Part shown: one piece after another, positions 1 through 5,359 of the stretch
Layout of the letters: every line of letters starts with the position of its first letter
How positions within the stretch are numbered: the stretch's first letter is position 1
From: Propionibacteriaceae bacterium UBA5174
GTDB taxonomy: Bacteria; Actinomycetota; Actinomycetes; Propionibacteriales; Propionibacteriaceae
Direction: 5' to 3'
NCBI GenBank assembly: GCA_002413345.1
Contig: DHWU01000039.1
Location: 1-6,587 of the forward strand
Length of the DNA stretch: 6,587 nucleotides
Notes under the pieces: generated by a model
Databases searched by the model: none
What the model was told of the DNA's origin: nothing
What the model saw: the letters and a program-made list of their open reading frames with translations, nothing else
Position numbers and translations under genes: made by a program

Positions 1-632
1 CGACTCCGATGGTCACCGGCGCCCTTGCCCTAGCCAAACAAGCCTGGCCCAAAGCCAACGGGAACCAACTCATCGCATCGCTGATCCACACCGCCAGCAA
101 CAACGGCCAATACCAAACCAAAACCGGCTGGGGCACCATGAACGCCACCAAACTCATCACCACCGACCCCACCAGCGAATCCAGCGAAAACCCACTCCTC
201 AACAAAGACCCCTCAGCCCATCCCAACGCTGAAGACATCGCCAACTACAAAGACGGCCTCACCAACCCAACCGAAGTCAAAAACGACAACGACTACGTCT
301 ATCGCGGCAACGAAAAAGCACTATGCAAATACGCCGCGCGCTGCGAGTTGGGTACCTCACCGCGCTACAACCCAGGCAACACCACCACACCAGCAGCAAT
401 CACCAACCTTGCCTTGCCAATCGGAATCGGCGCCGGCACTATCGCAGCCATCACGCTGGCCATCACCATCATCATCCGACGACGCAAAACCGCCGCCACC
501 GCCTTGGCAAACCAAACACCACCAACCCCACCCGCAGGCCCACCAAACCAGCCAGGCGCGCCATACCCACCCAACGGCCAACCGGGCTACCCCCCACCCA
601 ACTGGCCACCACAAAACGGCAATAATCCGTGA
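1..632 (+). CDS. Subtilisin-like (S8) serine protease, mycosin-type, C-terminal part (5' partial)
   Basis: Seen: the reading frame is open from the left edge. It begins (A)TPMVTGALALAKQAWP, which is the end of the subtilase GTSxATP motif, so the catalytic Ser lies just off the window. A WGTMNATKLI segment matches the usual end of the S8 fold (G-x-G-x-x-N/D-A). Numbering from the Met at base 9, a linker with two close cysteines (C106, C112) follows, then a hydrophobic membrane span at about 131-156, then RRRK, and a Pro/Asn/Gly-rich tail at about 168-207. Family knowledge: mycosins (MycP) of type VII secretion are membrane-anchored subtilases with one C-terminal TM helix and stabilise the secretion machine. 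Inference: the protease domain is extracellular and the Pro-rich tail cytoplasmic, as RRRK follows the span. The downstream YbaB-like gene supports a type VII context. Another membrane-anchored subtilase, such as a peptide-maturation protease, is possible. The Pro-rich tail is longer than I expect for MycP. Confidence 0.8.
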   Translation, partial: TPMVTGALALAKQAWPKANGNQLIASLIHTASNNGQYQTKTGWGTMNATKLITTDPTSESSENPLLNKDPSAHPNAEDIANYKDGLTNPTEVKNDNDYVYRGNEKALCKYAARCELGTSPRYNPGNTTTPAAITNLALPIGIGAGTIAAITLAITIIIRRRKTAATALANQTPPTPPAGPPNQPGAPYPPNGQPGYPPPNWPPQNGNNP

Positions 633-675
633 GTGGACCTGCGCACAGCACTTGCGTCACCGAAACCCGCCCCAC

Positions 676-691
676 CCGGTCTCGAGACCGG
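676..691. terminator. 16-bp perfect palindrome, possible weak terminator
   Basis: CCGGTCTCGAGACCGG is identical on both strands. As RNA it can fold into a 6-bp GC-rich stem with a TCGA tetraloop, 43 nt after the protease stop codon. There is no T-run after it, so it would be a T-less actinobacterial terminator at best. A palindromic protein-binding site is the alternative. Confidence 0.4.
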
Positions 692-862
692 CAGCTGAAG
701 TGGATTGCCTTCGAGGGGGAAGCCACTGCATGGATGACCTTAAACATCTTTGGCGAGTCCACGAAGCGCCCACCGGCGCGGCGAGACCACTCGGCCAGCC
801 AAGGCCCCCCGGTCAACTATTCATAGCCGTTTCGGAGACCCAATAGACTGACGAAACCGCGG

Positions 863-896
863 ACGGGATTTCCTTAACCCAAAGCCGGAAACCCGT
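863..896. repeat. Imperfect inverted repeat
   Basis: ACGGG-A-TTTCC (863-873) is complementary to GGAAACCCGT (887-896) except for one bulged A at 868, leaving a 13-nt loop. It lies 86 nt before the start at 982. It could be an RNA hairpin in a leader or an operator half-site pair. It may also be chance. Confidence 0.3.
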
Positions 897-945
897 GGCA
901 GACTTGCCGCGAACAACCCCGGATGTTAGCAAAGAGTTCCACGTC

Positions 946-958
946 TAGCATCTAATAA
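946..958 (+). promoter_or_regulatory. Possible -10 region for the YbaB-like gene
   Basis: Overlapping AT-rich hexamers TAGCAT (946-951, fits TANNNT) and TAATAA (953-958) lie 24-36 nt before the GTG at 982, within an otherwise GC-rich stretch. No good -35 match is seen at the expected spacing. This is a weak prediction by eye. Confidence 0.25.
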
Positions 959-970
959 GCATCGTTGATT

Positions 971-974
971 GGAG
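971..974 (+). promoter_or_regulatory. Ribosome binding site deciding the GTG start at 982
   Basis: GGAG lies 7 nt before the GTG at 982. That spacing is good, and no better ATG or GTG start precedes the conserved part, so this supports the GTG as start. Confidence 0.6.
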
Positions 975-981
975 TCGTAGG

Positions 982-1467
982 GTGACACAGGACATCAAAG
1001 AGGAACTGCGCAAGATTCAGCAGGAGATGGCAGAAATCGCCAAGCGGACCGCGGAAGAGAACGCGCAGAATCCCACACCAGCTGCTACGCCCAACTGCCC
1101 AATCACAATCGGACTCACCTTCGACAACACCATCGACTCAGTAACCTTCGCGTTTGGTGCGAAGGAGTCAATGACCGGAGCACGAATCAACTCTGAGCTC
1201 ACCACTGCGCTGATGATCGCTCGCGCTCGCCAAGTTGCCGAGGTCCAGGCCCTGCTCCACAAGGGTGAGTTCCCGACCGCGTCCCGTCCGACCTACGGAT
1301 TGCCCGCCGAAGGAACCGTGACCAACGCAGACCGGACGGTAACCATCGGCTGGTATTCCGGAATGCTGGGCACGATCAAGGTAGATCAGCAGTGGGCCGC
1401 AAGGGTCAGCGAATCAACGATCGCAAAAGCAATCATTGCGGCGAGCCAATGCAGGCCAGAAAACTGA
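982..1467 (+). CDS. YbaB/EbfC-like protein, type VII secretion-associated type
   Basis: 161 aa, GTG start with GGAG 7 nt upstream. Seen: a charged N-terminal helix (about 1-28, KEELRKIQQEMAEIAKRTAEE) is followed by a Pro/Ala linker. A beta-rich then helical unit follows at about 40-84 (TIGLTFDNTIDSVTF, then a helix ending in ALMIARAR). A second, similar unit lies at about 119-156 (TVTIGWYSGMLGTIKVD, then a helix ending in AKAIIAAS). No signal peptide or TM segment is visible, so it is probably cytoplasmic. Family knowledge: short YbaB/EbfC-like proteins with the pattern 'VTVTVGxxGxVxxVxLDPxxxxxxxxxLAxAIxxA' recur in actinobacterial type VII secretion loci, usually with unclear function; classical YbaB binds DNA as a dimer. 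Inference: this is a two-unit member linked to the upstream mycosin-like gene, though 349 bp separates them. Assignment is by pattern only. Nucleic-acid binding is not shown by the sequence. Confidence 0.65.
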   Translation: MTQDIKEELRKIQQEMAEIAKRTAEENAQNPTPAATPNCPITIGLTFDNTIDSVTFAFGAKESMTGARINSELTTALMIARARQVAEVQALLHKGEFPTASRPTYGLPAEGTVTNADRTVTIGWYSGMLGTIKVDQQWAARVSESTIAKAIIAASQCRPEN

Positions 1468-1480
1468 TCAGCAACCAAGC

Positions 1481-1516
1481 GGGGTGTGGCTCAAGCTAGT
1501 ACTTGAACCACACCCC
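1481..1516. terminator. Bidirectional terminator between convergent genes
   Basis: GGGGTGTGG (1481-1489) pairs with CCACACCCC (1508-1516), and TCAAG (1491-1495) pairs with CTTGA (1502-1506). One C-A mismatch separates the two helices, and the loop is 6 nt. It lies 13 nt after the YbaB-like stop and 20 nt past the gpmA stop on the other strand. No long T-run follows on either side, as is common in high-GC actinobacteria. The position suggests it ends both transcripts. Confidence 0.85.
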
Positions 1517-1536
1517 TACTTAAGCCCAATCGTGCC

Positions 1537-2286
1537 CTATTTCTTGCCTTGGTTCTTGACAGCCTCAATCGCGGCCGCAGCCGCAGCCGGGTCGAGGTAG
1601 CGCCCACCTGGAGTAACTGGGCGCAGGTCGTCGTCCAGCTCGTAGGCAAGGGGAATGCCGGTCGGAATGTTCAACCCGGCAATGTCGGCATCGCTAATGC
1701 CGTCCAGGTGTTTCACCAAAGCCCGCAGCGAGTTGCCGTGCGCCACCACCAAGGTCACCTTGCCGTCGCGCAAGTCAGGCACGATCTGGTCATACCAATA
1801 CGGCAACATCCGCACGACCACGTCGGCCAGGCACTCGGTCAGTGGACGAGCTTCGCTGGGCAACTCGGCGTAGCGCGGGTCGTTGAACTGGCTGAACTCA
1901 TCGTCGACGGCGATCACCGGCGGCGGGGTGTCATAAGAGCGGCGCCACAACATGAACTGTTCCTCGCCGAAGGCCGCCAGGGTCTGAGCCTTGTTCTTGC
2001 CTTGAAGCGCGCCGTAATGGCGTTCATTAAGTCGCCAAGATCGGCGCACCGGAATCCAGTGCCGATCGCAACCGTCCAGCGCCAGATAGGCGGTATGGAT
2101 AGCGCGGCGCAGCACCGAAGTGTGCACCACATCAGGCAACAGCCCCTCAGCTTTGAGCATCTCGGCTCCCCGCTTGGCCTCGCCGACACCCTTTTCGTTG
2201 ATGTCGACATCGACCCAGCCGGTGAACTGATTAAGGGCGTTCCACTCGCTCTCGCCATGACGGAGCAGGATCAGCGTTGAAGTCAT
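1537..2286 (-). CDS. gpmA: 2,3-bisphosphoglycerate-dependent phosphoglycerate mutase
   Basis: Interconverts 3-phosphoglycerate and 2-phosphoglycerate in glycolysis and gluconeogenesis, in the cytosol. 249 aa, the usual length for bacterial dPGM. Seen: the LLRHGESEWN motif at 7-16 with phosphohistidine His10; FTGWVDVDIN at 21-30; the HTSVLRRAIHTA substrate loop with Arg61/Arg62; LNERHYGALQGKNK at 86-99 with acid Glu88; and VAHGNSLRAL at 181-190 with second catalytic His183. All core residues are present, so it should be active. The C-terminal tail is Ala- and Lys-rich. There is no Shine-Dalgarno before the ATG, but a TANNNT hexamer sits 6 nt upstream, which suggests a leaderless mRNA. It is divergent from the SDR gene (30-bp gap) and convergent with the YbaB-like gene. 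The family call is firm. Confidence 0.97.
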   Translation of the reverse strand: MTSTLILLRHGESEWNALNQFTGWVDVDINEKGVGEAKRGAEMLKAEGLLPDVVHTSVLRRAIHTAYLALDGCDRHWIPVRRSWRLNERHYGALQGKNKAQTLAAFGEEQFMLWRRSYDTPPPVIAVDDEFSQFNDPRYAELPSEARPLTECLADVVVRMLPYWYDQIVPDLRDGKVTLVVAHGNSLRALVKHLDGISDADIAGLNIPTGIPLAYELDDDLRPVTPGGRYLDPAAAAAAIEAVKNQGKK

Positions 2287-2292
2287 GCCGCC

Positions 2293-2298
2293 AGCCTA
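2293..2298 (-). promoter_or_regulatory. Possible -10 element for leaderless gpmA
   Basis: On the minus strand TAGGCT fits the actinobacterial TANNNT -10 pattern and ends 6 nt before the gpmA ATG (2286). Transcription would then begin at the A of the start codon, which would explain the missing Shine-Dalgarno. No clear -35 is seen. Confidence 0.35.
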
Positions 2299-2316
2299 CC
2301 GACGATTACTGAAACA

Positions 2317-3069
2317 ATGCGGAGCGTGAATGAACGCCGAATCGCAGTCGTTACCGGTGCCAGCAGTGGGATCGGTGCTGCCACCGCCCGCAAACTCGCA
2401 GCCGAAGGATTTGAAGTGATCTGTGCGGCTCGCCGGGCCGATCGCATCCAAGCTCTGGCTGCCGAAATCGGCGGACGGGCCGTGGCCTGCGATGTCACCG
2501 TACAAACGCAGGTGGACGCCCTGGCTGCGGCCGTCGGCGACGAACTGGCCGTCCTGGTGAACAATGCTGGCGGAGCTATCGGGCTCGAGCCGGTGGCCGA
2601 AGCCGATCTGGACGCCTGGCAACAGATGTATTCAGTGAACGTTCTGGGCACCGAACGGGTCACCAAAGCCCTACTGCCCGCAATCATCGCCGCCCGCGGC
2701 GCGATCGTGTTCGTCACTTCAACCGCAGCGGAGGCGGCTTATGAGGGCGGCGCAGGCTATTGCGGAGTCAAGTCCGCTGAACGAGCCCTGGCCCAATCGC
2801 TGCGCCTAGAACTGTTCGACCAACCAGTGCGGATCACTGAGATCAGCCCTGGGCTGGTACACACCGAGGAATTCTCACTGGTCCGATTCCACGGCGACCA
2901 AGCCAAAGCCGACGCCTTCTACGCCGGAATCCCCGGATTGCTGGCGGCCGAAGACGTTGCCGAAGCCATTTCCTGGATGGCCACTCGGCCCGAACATGTC
3001 TCAATCGAGCGCCTGGTGATCCGTCCGGTAGCCCAGGCGGCCAATCACAAGGTCTACCGACCAAGCTGA
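2317..3069 (+). CDS. Short-chain dehydrogenase/reductase (classical SDR, probably NADP-dependent)
   Basis: 250 aa, usual classical SDR length. Seen: beta1-alphaA with the TGASSGIG cofactor motif (13-20); CAARRADRI (36-44), whose Arg39/Arg40 favour NADP(H); CDV (58-60); NNAG (82-85); Asn108 in SVNVLG; catalytic Ser135 in VTSTAAE; Tyr148 and Lys152 in YCGVK; and PG at 178-179. The Asn-Ser-Tyr-Lys tetrad is complete. Closest in feel to the YdfG-like group (NADP-dependent oxidation of L-serine or 3-hydroxy acids), but the substrate cannot be read from the sequence. Start: the ATG at 2317 precedes the first beta strand by eight residues and has no Shine-Dalgarno; the in-frame GTG at 2326 is an alternative. 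It is divergent from gpmA with only 30 bp between, so both promoters are compressed. A strong hairpin follows the stop. Confidence 0.93.
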   Translation: MRSVNERRIAVVTGASSGIGAATARKLAAEGFEVICAARRADRIQALAAEIGGRAVACDVTVQTQVDALAAAVGDELAVLVNNAGGAIGLEPVAEADLDAWQQMYSVNVLGTERVTKALLPAIIAARGAIVFVTSTAAEAAYEGGAGYCGVKSAERALAQSLRLELFDQPVRITEISPGLVHTEEFSLVRFHGDQAKADAFYAGIPGLLAAEDVAEAISWMATRPEHVSIERLVIRPVAQAANHKVYRPS

Positions 3070-3089
3070 ACCCGAGCTGGCAACGCAAA

Positions 3090-3130
3090 CGCCCAGCGGC
3101 CCGTCCCAAACTGGGACGGGCCGCTGGGCG
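3090..3130. terminator. Strong bidirectional terminator hairpin
   Basis: A 19-bp perfect GC-rich stem (3090-3108 with 3112-3130) closes on a 3-nt loop (AAC at 3109-3111). It lies 20 nt after the SDR stop and 7 nt past the 1.3S stop on the other strand, between two convergent genes. No T-run follows on the plus strand. On the minus strand GTTTGCGTT follows, which is mildly T-rich. It should end the SDR transcript and the transcarboxylase operon. Confidence 0.92.
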
Positions 3131-3137
3131 GTACACA

Positions 3138-3497
3138 TCAGCCGAGCTCGATCAGCCCAACGCCGGCCTGAACCGGATCGCCCTTGCTGACCAAGACCTG
3201 AATCACCTTGCCATCCTTGGGGGCAGTGATCTCGGTCTCCATCTTCATCGCTTCCAAGACCAGCAAGACCTCGCCCGCCTTGATTTCTTGACCCTCTTCG
3301 ACCAGTACTCGAGCCACTGATCCGGCCAGCGGTGCGGTCACCGCATTTGCCGAAGTGCCGCTCACCGAGGCGGTGGTCGGGGCCGAGGACGCACCCGATC
3401 CACCGATCACGATCGCGCCCAGAGTTGGAGTTTCCGGCTCTTCAACCTCGACATTGATGTCATAGGCGACATCGTTGACAGTCACTTTCAGTTTCAT
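3138..3497 (-). CDS. Methylmalonyl-CoA carboxyltransferase 1.3S subunit (biotin carboxyl carrier)
   Basis: 119 aa; carries carboxybiotin between the 12S and 5S active sites. Seen: the N-terminal segment MKLKVTVNDVAYDINVEVEE anchors the carrier to the catalytic subunits in known 1.3S. A flexible Ala/Ser/Thr/Gly linker (about 34-52) follows, then a biotinyl domain (about 54-119) with the canonical EAMKMETEI and biotinylated Lys85. From memory, the Propionibacterium freudenreichii 1.3S is 123 aa with the same MKLKVTVN start and a Pro/Ala/Gly-rich linker; here the linker is richer in Ser and Thr. Start: the ATG at 3497 has GGAAGG 6 nt upstream. The frame stays open further upstream, but that overlaps the preceding gene and lacks similarity. 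It is last in the operon, 25 nt after the small coiled-coil gene and just before a strong terminator. Biotinylation needs a BirA ligase encoded elsewhere. Confidence 0.96.
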   Translation of the reverse strand: MKLKVTVNDVAYDINVEVEEPETPTLGAIVIGGSGASSAPTTASVSGTSANAVTAPLAGSVARVLVEEGQEIKAGEVLLVLEAMKMETEITAPKDGKVIQVLVSKGDPVQAGVGLIELG

Positions 3498-3503
3498 AGT
3501 TTT

Positions 3504-3509
3504 CCTTCC
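3504..3509 (-). promoter_or_regulatory. Ribosome binding site of the 1.3S gene
   Basis: GGAAGG on the minus strand lies 6 nt before the ATG at 3497. It fixes the start inside a longer open frame that extends upstream to 3722. Confidence 0.75.
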
Positions 3510-3522
3510 ACGCCCAGTGCCG

Positions 3523-3777
3523 TCACAGGACCGGGTTGTGCGAATGCTGGCTGCGCCGAGTGGCCGCCATCCAGGTACGAGCAGTTGTGGTGAAGTGCGG
3601 CTGGCGACGCCTGGCCCGCTCTCCAAGGAAAGCGGCGACCGCGGCGGCAATGGCCACCATCGTCTCCTCTGGGACGTCAGCCGCCAACACCTCCAGCGAC
3701 TTGATCTTGGTCTCCAACCCATCGATGCGTTCGGTGAGTGATTTGACCAGCTCGAGCAGTTCTTCGTTGGTATTCAT
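3523..3777 (-). CDS. Small coiled-coil protein of the transcarboxylase operon, epsilon/delta-tail-like
   Basis: 84 aa. Seen: a clean heptad pattern with L7, V11, L14, I18, L21, I25 and L28 in a/d positions predicts a coiled coil at about 5-31. Then comes PEETMVAIAAAVAAFLGE (36-53), an Ala-rich amphipathic helix, and a basic tail with ARTWMAATRRSQ (66-77). There is no signal peptide or clear membrane span. Family knowledge: the soluble C-terminal parts of the gamma/delta/epsilon subunits of Na+-pumping biotin decarboxylases (OadG, MmdD, MmdE) have an 'EvvAAIAAA' helix followed by a W-x-x-a-x-R-type tail. The resemblance here is by eye. Inference: a soluble accessory subunit that may help hold 12S, 5S and 1.3S together, with the coiled coil replacing the membrane anchor. 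The start is clear: AAGGAGG 5 nt before the ATG, overlapping the 12S stop. The gene sits between 12S and 1.3S, so co-expression is very likely. Function is not established. Confidence 0.85.
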   Translation of the reverse strand: MNTNEELLELVKSLTERIDGLETKIKSLEVLAADVPEETMVAIAAAVAAFLGERARRRQPHFTTTARTWMAATRRSQHSHNPVL

Positions 3778-3782
3778 CAGCT

Positions 3783-3789
3783 CCTCCTT
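3783..3789 (-). promoter_or_regulatory. Shine-Dalgarno fused to the 12S stop codon
   Basis: On the minus strand TAAGGAGGAGCTGATG joins the 12S stop (TAA, 3790-3788) to a full AAGGAGG, 5 nt before the small gene's ATG. This is a near-perfect anti-16S match and implies translational coupling and strong expression of the 84-aa product. Confidence 0.85.
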
Positions 3790-5347
3790 AGACCGGGTTG
3801 AGGCCGTGCTTCTTGGCCGGACGGAGCTGGCGCTTACTAACCAGGATCTCCAAGGCCTTGGCGATTTCCAGACGGGTGTCGCCCGGATCGATGATGTCGT
3901 CGACCAGCCCGCGAGAGGCGGCCATGAACGGAGTGGCGAAGGTCTCGCGATACTCCTCCACCAGCTCCGCGCGCCGAGCGTCTGGATCAGCAGCGGCGGC
4001 AACTTCCTTGCGGAACACGATCGCCACCGCGCCTTCGGCACCCATTACCGCGATTTCGGCAGTCGGCCAGGCCAGCACCTTGTCAGCGCCCAGGTCCTTC
4101 GACGCCATCGCAATGTAGGCACCGCCATAGGCCTTACGCAGCACCACCGTAATCTTGGGCACCGTGGCCGCCGAGTAAGCGAACAGAATCTTGGCCCCGT
4201 GGCGGATGATCCCACCGTGCTCCTGGGCAACACCTGGCAGGTAACCAGGAACGTCCACAAAAGTGATGATCGGAATATTGAAACAATCACAGAACCGGAT
4301 GAACTTACTGCCCTTGTCGGAGGCGTTGATGTCCAAGACTCCAGCCATCGCACTGGGTTGGTTGGCCACGATGCCCACGCTGCGTCCATTGATCCGGGCG
4401 AACCCGACCACAATGTTCTTCGCGTAACCTGCCTGGACTTCGAGGAAATCGGCGTTGTCAATGACTCGACCGATCACCTCGCGGACGTCGTAACCCGCCT
4501 TACCGTCAGCCGGGACGACGTCCCCGATCTCAGGGTCGTAATCCAAGGTGTAGTAGCCGGGGACCACTGGCGGATCCTCGGTGTTGTTCTGCGGCAGGAA
4601 GCTCAGCAGCTTCTTGGTGATCAGCAAGGCCTGGGCATCATCTTCAGCCACGAAGCTGGTTACCCCAGAAACGGCCATGTGCGCATCCGCACCGCCAAGC
4701 TCATCCTGACTGACATCCTCGCCAGTCACCTGCTTGATCACATTCGGACCGGTGATGAACATGTGCCCCTTGCGGGTCTGCACAATGAAGTCGGTCAACG
4801 CCGGAGAATAGACCGCCCCACCAGCACACGGCCCAGCAATCACCGAGATCTGCGGCACCACCCCAGACAGCTTCACATTGGCGAAGAAGACCTGGCCGTA
4901 CCCAGACAGCGAATCAATGCCCTCTTGAACTCGGGCGCCGCCGGAATCGTTGATGAAGACGAACGGAGTGCCAGTTTCTAGCGCGGCCTCCATCATCTGC
5001 ACAACCTTCTTGTTGTGCGTTTCCCCGGCAGACCCGCCCATCACCGTGAAGTCTTGGCTGGCCACGTGAATCGGACGGCCCAAGACCGTTCCCGAACCGG
5101 TGACCACGCCATCGGCTGGCAGGTCAGCGGTATCCATCCCGAAGGTCACCGTGCGATTGCGACGAAATAGACCCACCTCAGAGAAACTGCCCTCATCAAG
5201 CAACTCAGCGAGGCGTTCCCGCGCGGTCAGCTTGCCAGCTTCATGCTGCTTTGCCGCCCGCTTTTCGCCACCACCAGCACGAGCCACCTCACGGGCCTCA
5301 TGCAAGGCTTCGACGCGCTTGCGCATCGTAATGTCTTTCTTGCTCAT
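3788..5347 (-). CDS. mmdA: Methylmalonyl-CoA carboxyltransferase 12S subunit
   Basis: Moves the carboxyl group from (S)-methylmalonyl-CoA to biotin on 1.3S, releasing propionyl-CoA; hexameric core of the transcarboxylase. 519 aa, close to the 524 I recall for P. freudenreichii. Seen: N-terminal crotonase-like domain with GKLTARERLAELLD (38-51), ADGVVTGSGTVLGRPIHVASQDFTV, SGGARVQEG (135-143) and oxyanion-hole GPCAGGAVYSPALTDF (172-187). The C-terminal domain has NQPSAMAGVLDINASDK (329-345), VDVPGYLPGVAQEHGGIIRHGAK (364-386) and KAYGGAYIAM (405-414). In acyl-CoA carboxylase beta subunits the residue after KAYGGAY helps set acyl length (Asp422 in Streptomyces PccB); here it is Ile412. Start: ATG 5347 with GAGGG 7 nt upstream. 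A longer open frame reaching 5566 overlaps 5S and lacks similarity. A propionyl-CoA carboxylase beta chain is the alternative, but 5S next door argues for transcarboxylase. Confidence 0.96.
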   Translation of the reverse strand: MSKKDITMRKRVEALHEAREVARAGGGEKRAAKQHEAGKLTARERLAELLDEGSFSEVGLFRRNRTVTFGMDTADLPADGVVTGSGTVLGRPIHVASQDFTVMGGSAGETHNKKVVQMMEAALETGTPFVFINDSGGARVQEGIDSLSGYGQVFFANVKLSGVVPQISVIAGPCAGGAVYSPALTDFIVQTRKGHMFITGPNVIKQVTGEDVSQDELGGADAHMAVSGVTSFVAEDDAQALLITKKLLSFLPQNNTEDPPVVPGYYTLDYDPEIGDVVPADGKAGYDVREVIGRVIDNADFLEVQAGYAKNIVVGFARINGRSVGIVANQPSAMAGVLDINASDKGSKFIRFCDCFNIPIITFVDVPGYLPGVAQEHGGIIRHGAKILFAYSAATVPKITVVLRKAYGGAYIAMASKDLGADKVLAWPTAEIAVMGAEGAVAIVFRKEVAAAADPDARRAELVEEYRETFATPFMAASRGLVDDIIDPGDTRLEIAKALEILVSKRQLRPAKKHGLNPV

Positions 5348-5354
5348 GGCTGAA

Positions 5355-5359
5355 CCCTC
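5355..5359 (-). promoter_or_regulatory. Shine-Dalgarno fused to the 5S stop codon
   Basis: On the minus strand TGAGGGTTCAGCCATG joins the 5S stop (TGA, 5360-5358) to GAGGG, 7 nt before the 12S ATG. The 10-nt gap between genes equals that at the 12S to small-gene junction. It supports coupled translation and fixes the 12S start. Confidence 0.75.

Larger units (their letters stand above)
633..981. other. 349-bp gap with no convincing gene
   Basis: No frame here reads like a conserved protein. A GTG overlapping the protease stop (629) opens a 65-codon frame ending at 826, but its product is rich in Arg, Pro and Ser with no recognisable motif. The stretch contains a 16-bp palindrome (676-691), an imperfect hairpin (863-896) and the upstream region of the gene at 982. 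Base composition is more even between strands than in the C-rich protease gene. It may hold a terminator and a promoter. A decayed gene cannot be excluded, but I see no remnant I can name. Confidence 0.6.

Noticed and set aside
472..816. 114-codon minus-strand frame across the protease end and the gap
   Set aside because: No family pattern is seen. Half of it is the reverse of the Pro-rich tail codons, which explains its Trp/Gly/Val-rich product.
629..826. 65-codon frame with a GTG overlapping the protease stop (GTGA)
   Set aside because: The overlap looks like coupling, but the product has no motif, runs through the 16-bp palindrome and has composition typical of non-coding high-GC DNA.
1549..2280. 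Open frame of 243 codons on the plus strand opposite gpmA
   Set aside because: It mirrors gpmA almost end to end. gpmA has every catalytic residue, while this frame has no domain and no ribosome binding site.
3498..3722. N-terminal extension of 1.3S to an upstream start at 3722
   Set aside because: The extension overlaps the small coiled-coil gene in another frame. MKLKVTVN is the known 1.3S start and has GGAAGG before it.
3778..4041. N-terminal extension of the small protein to a start at 4041
   Set aside because: The extra residues are the 12S 3' end read in the wrong frame. AAGGAGG 5 nt before the ATG at 3777 fixes the true start.
3536..4981. Long open frame of about 481 codons on the plus strand opposite 12S and the small gene
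   Set aside because: It is antisense to genes with clear family motifs, its product shows no recognisable domain, and such open antisense frames are common in high-GC genes with strong third-position bias.
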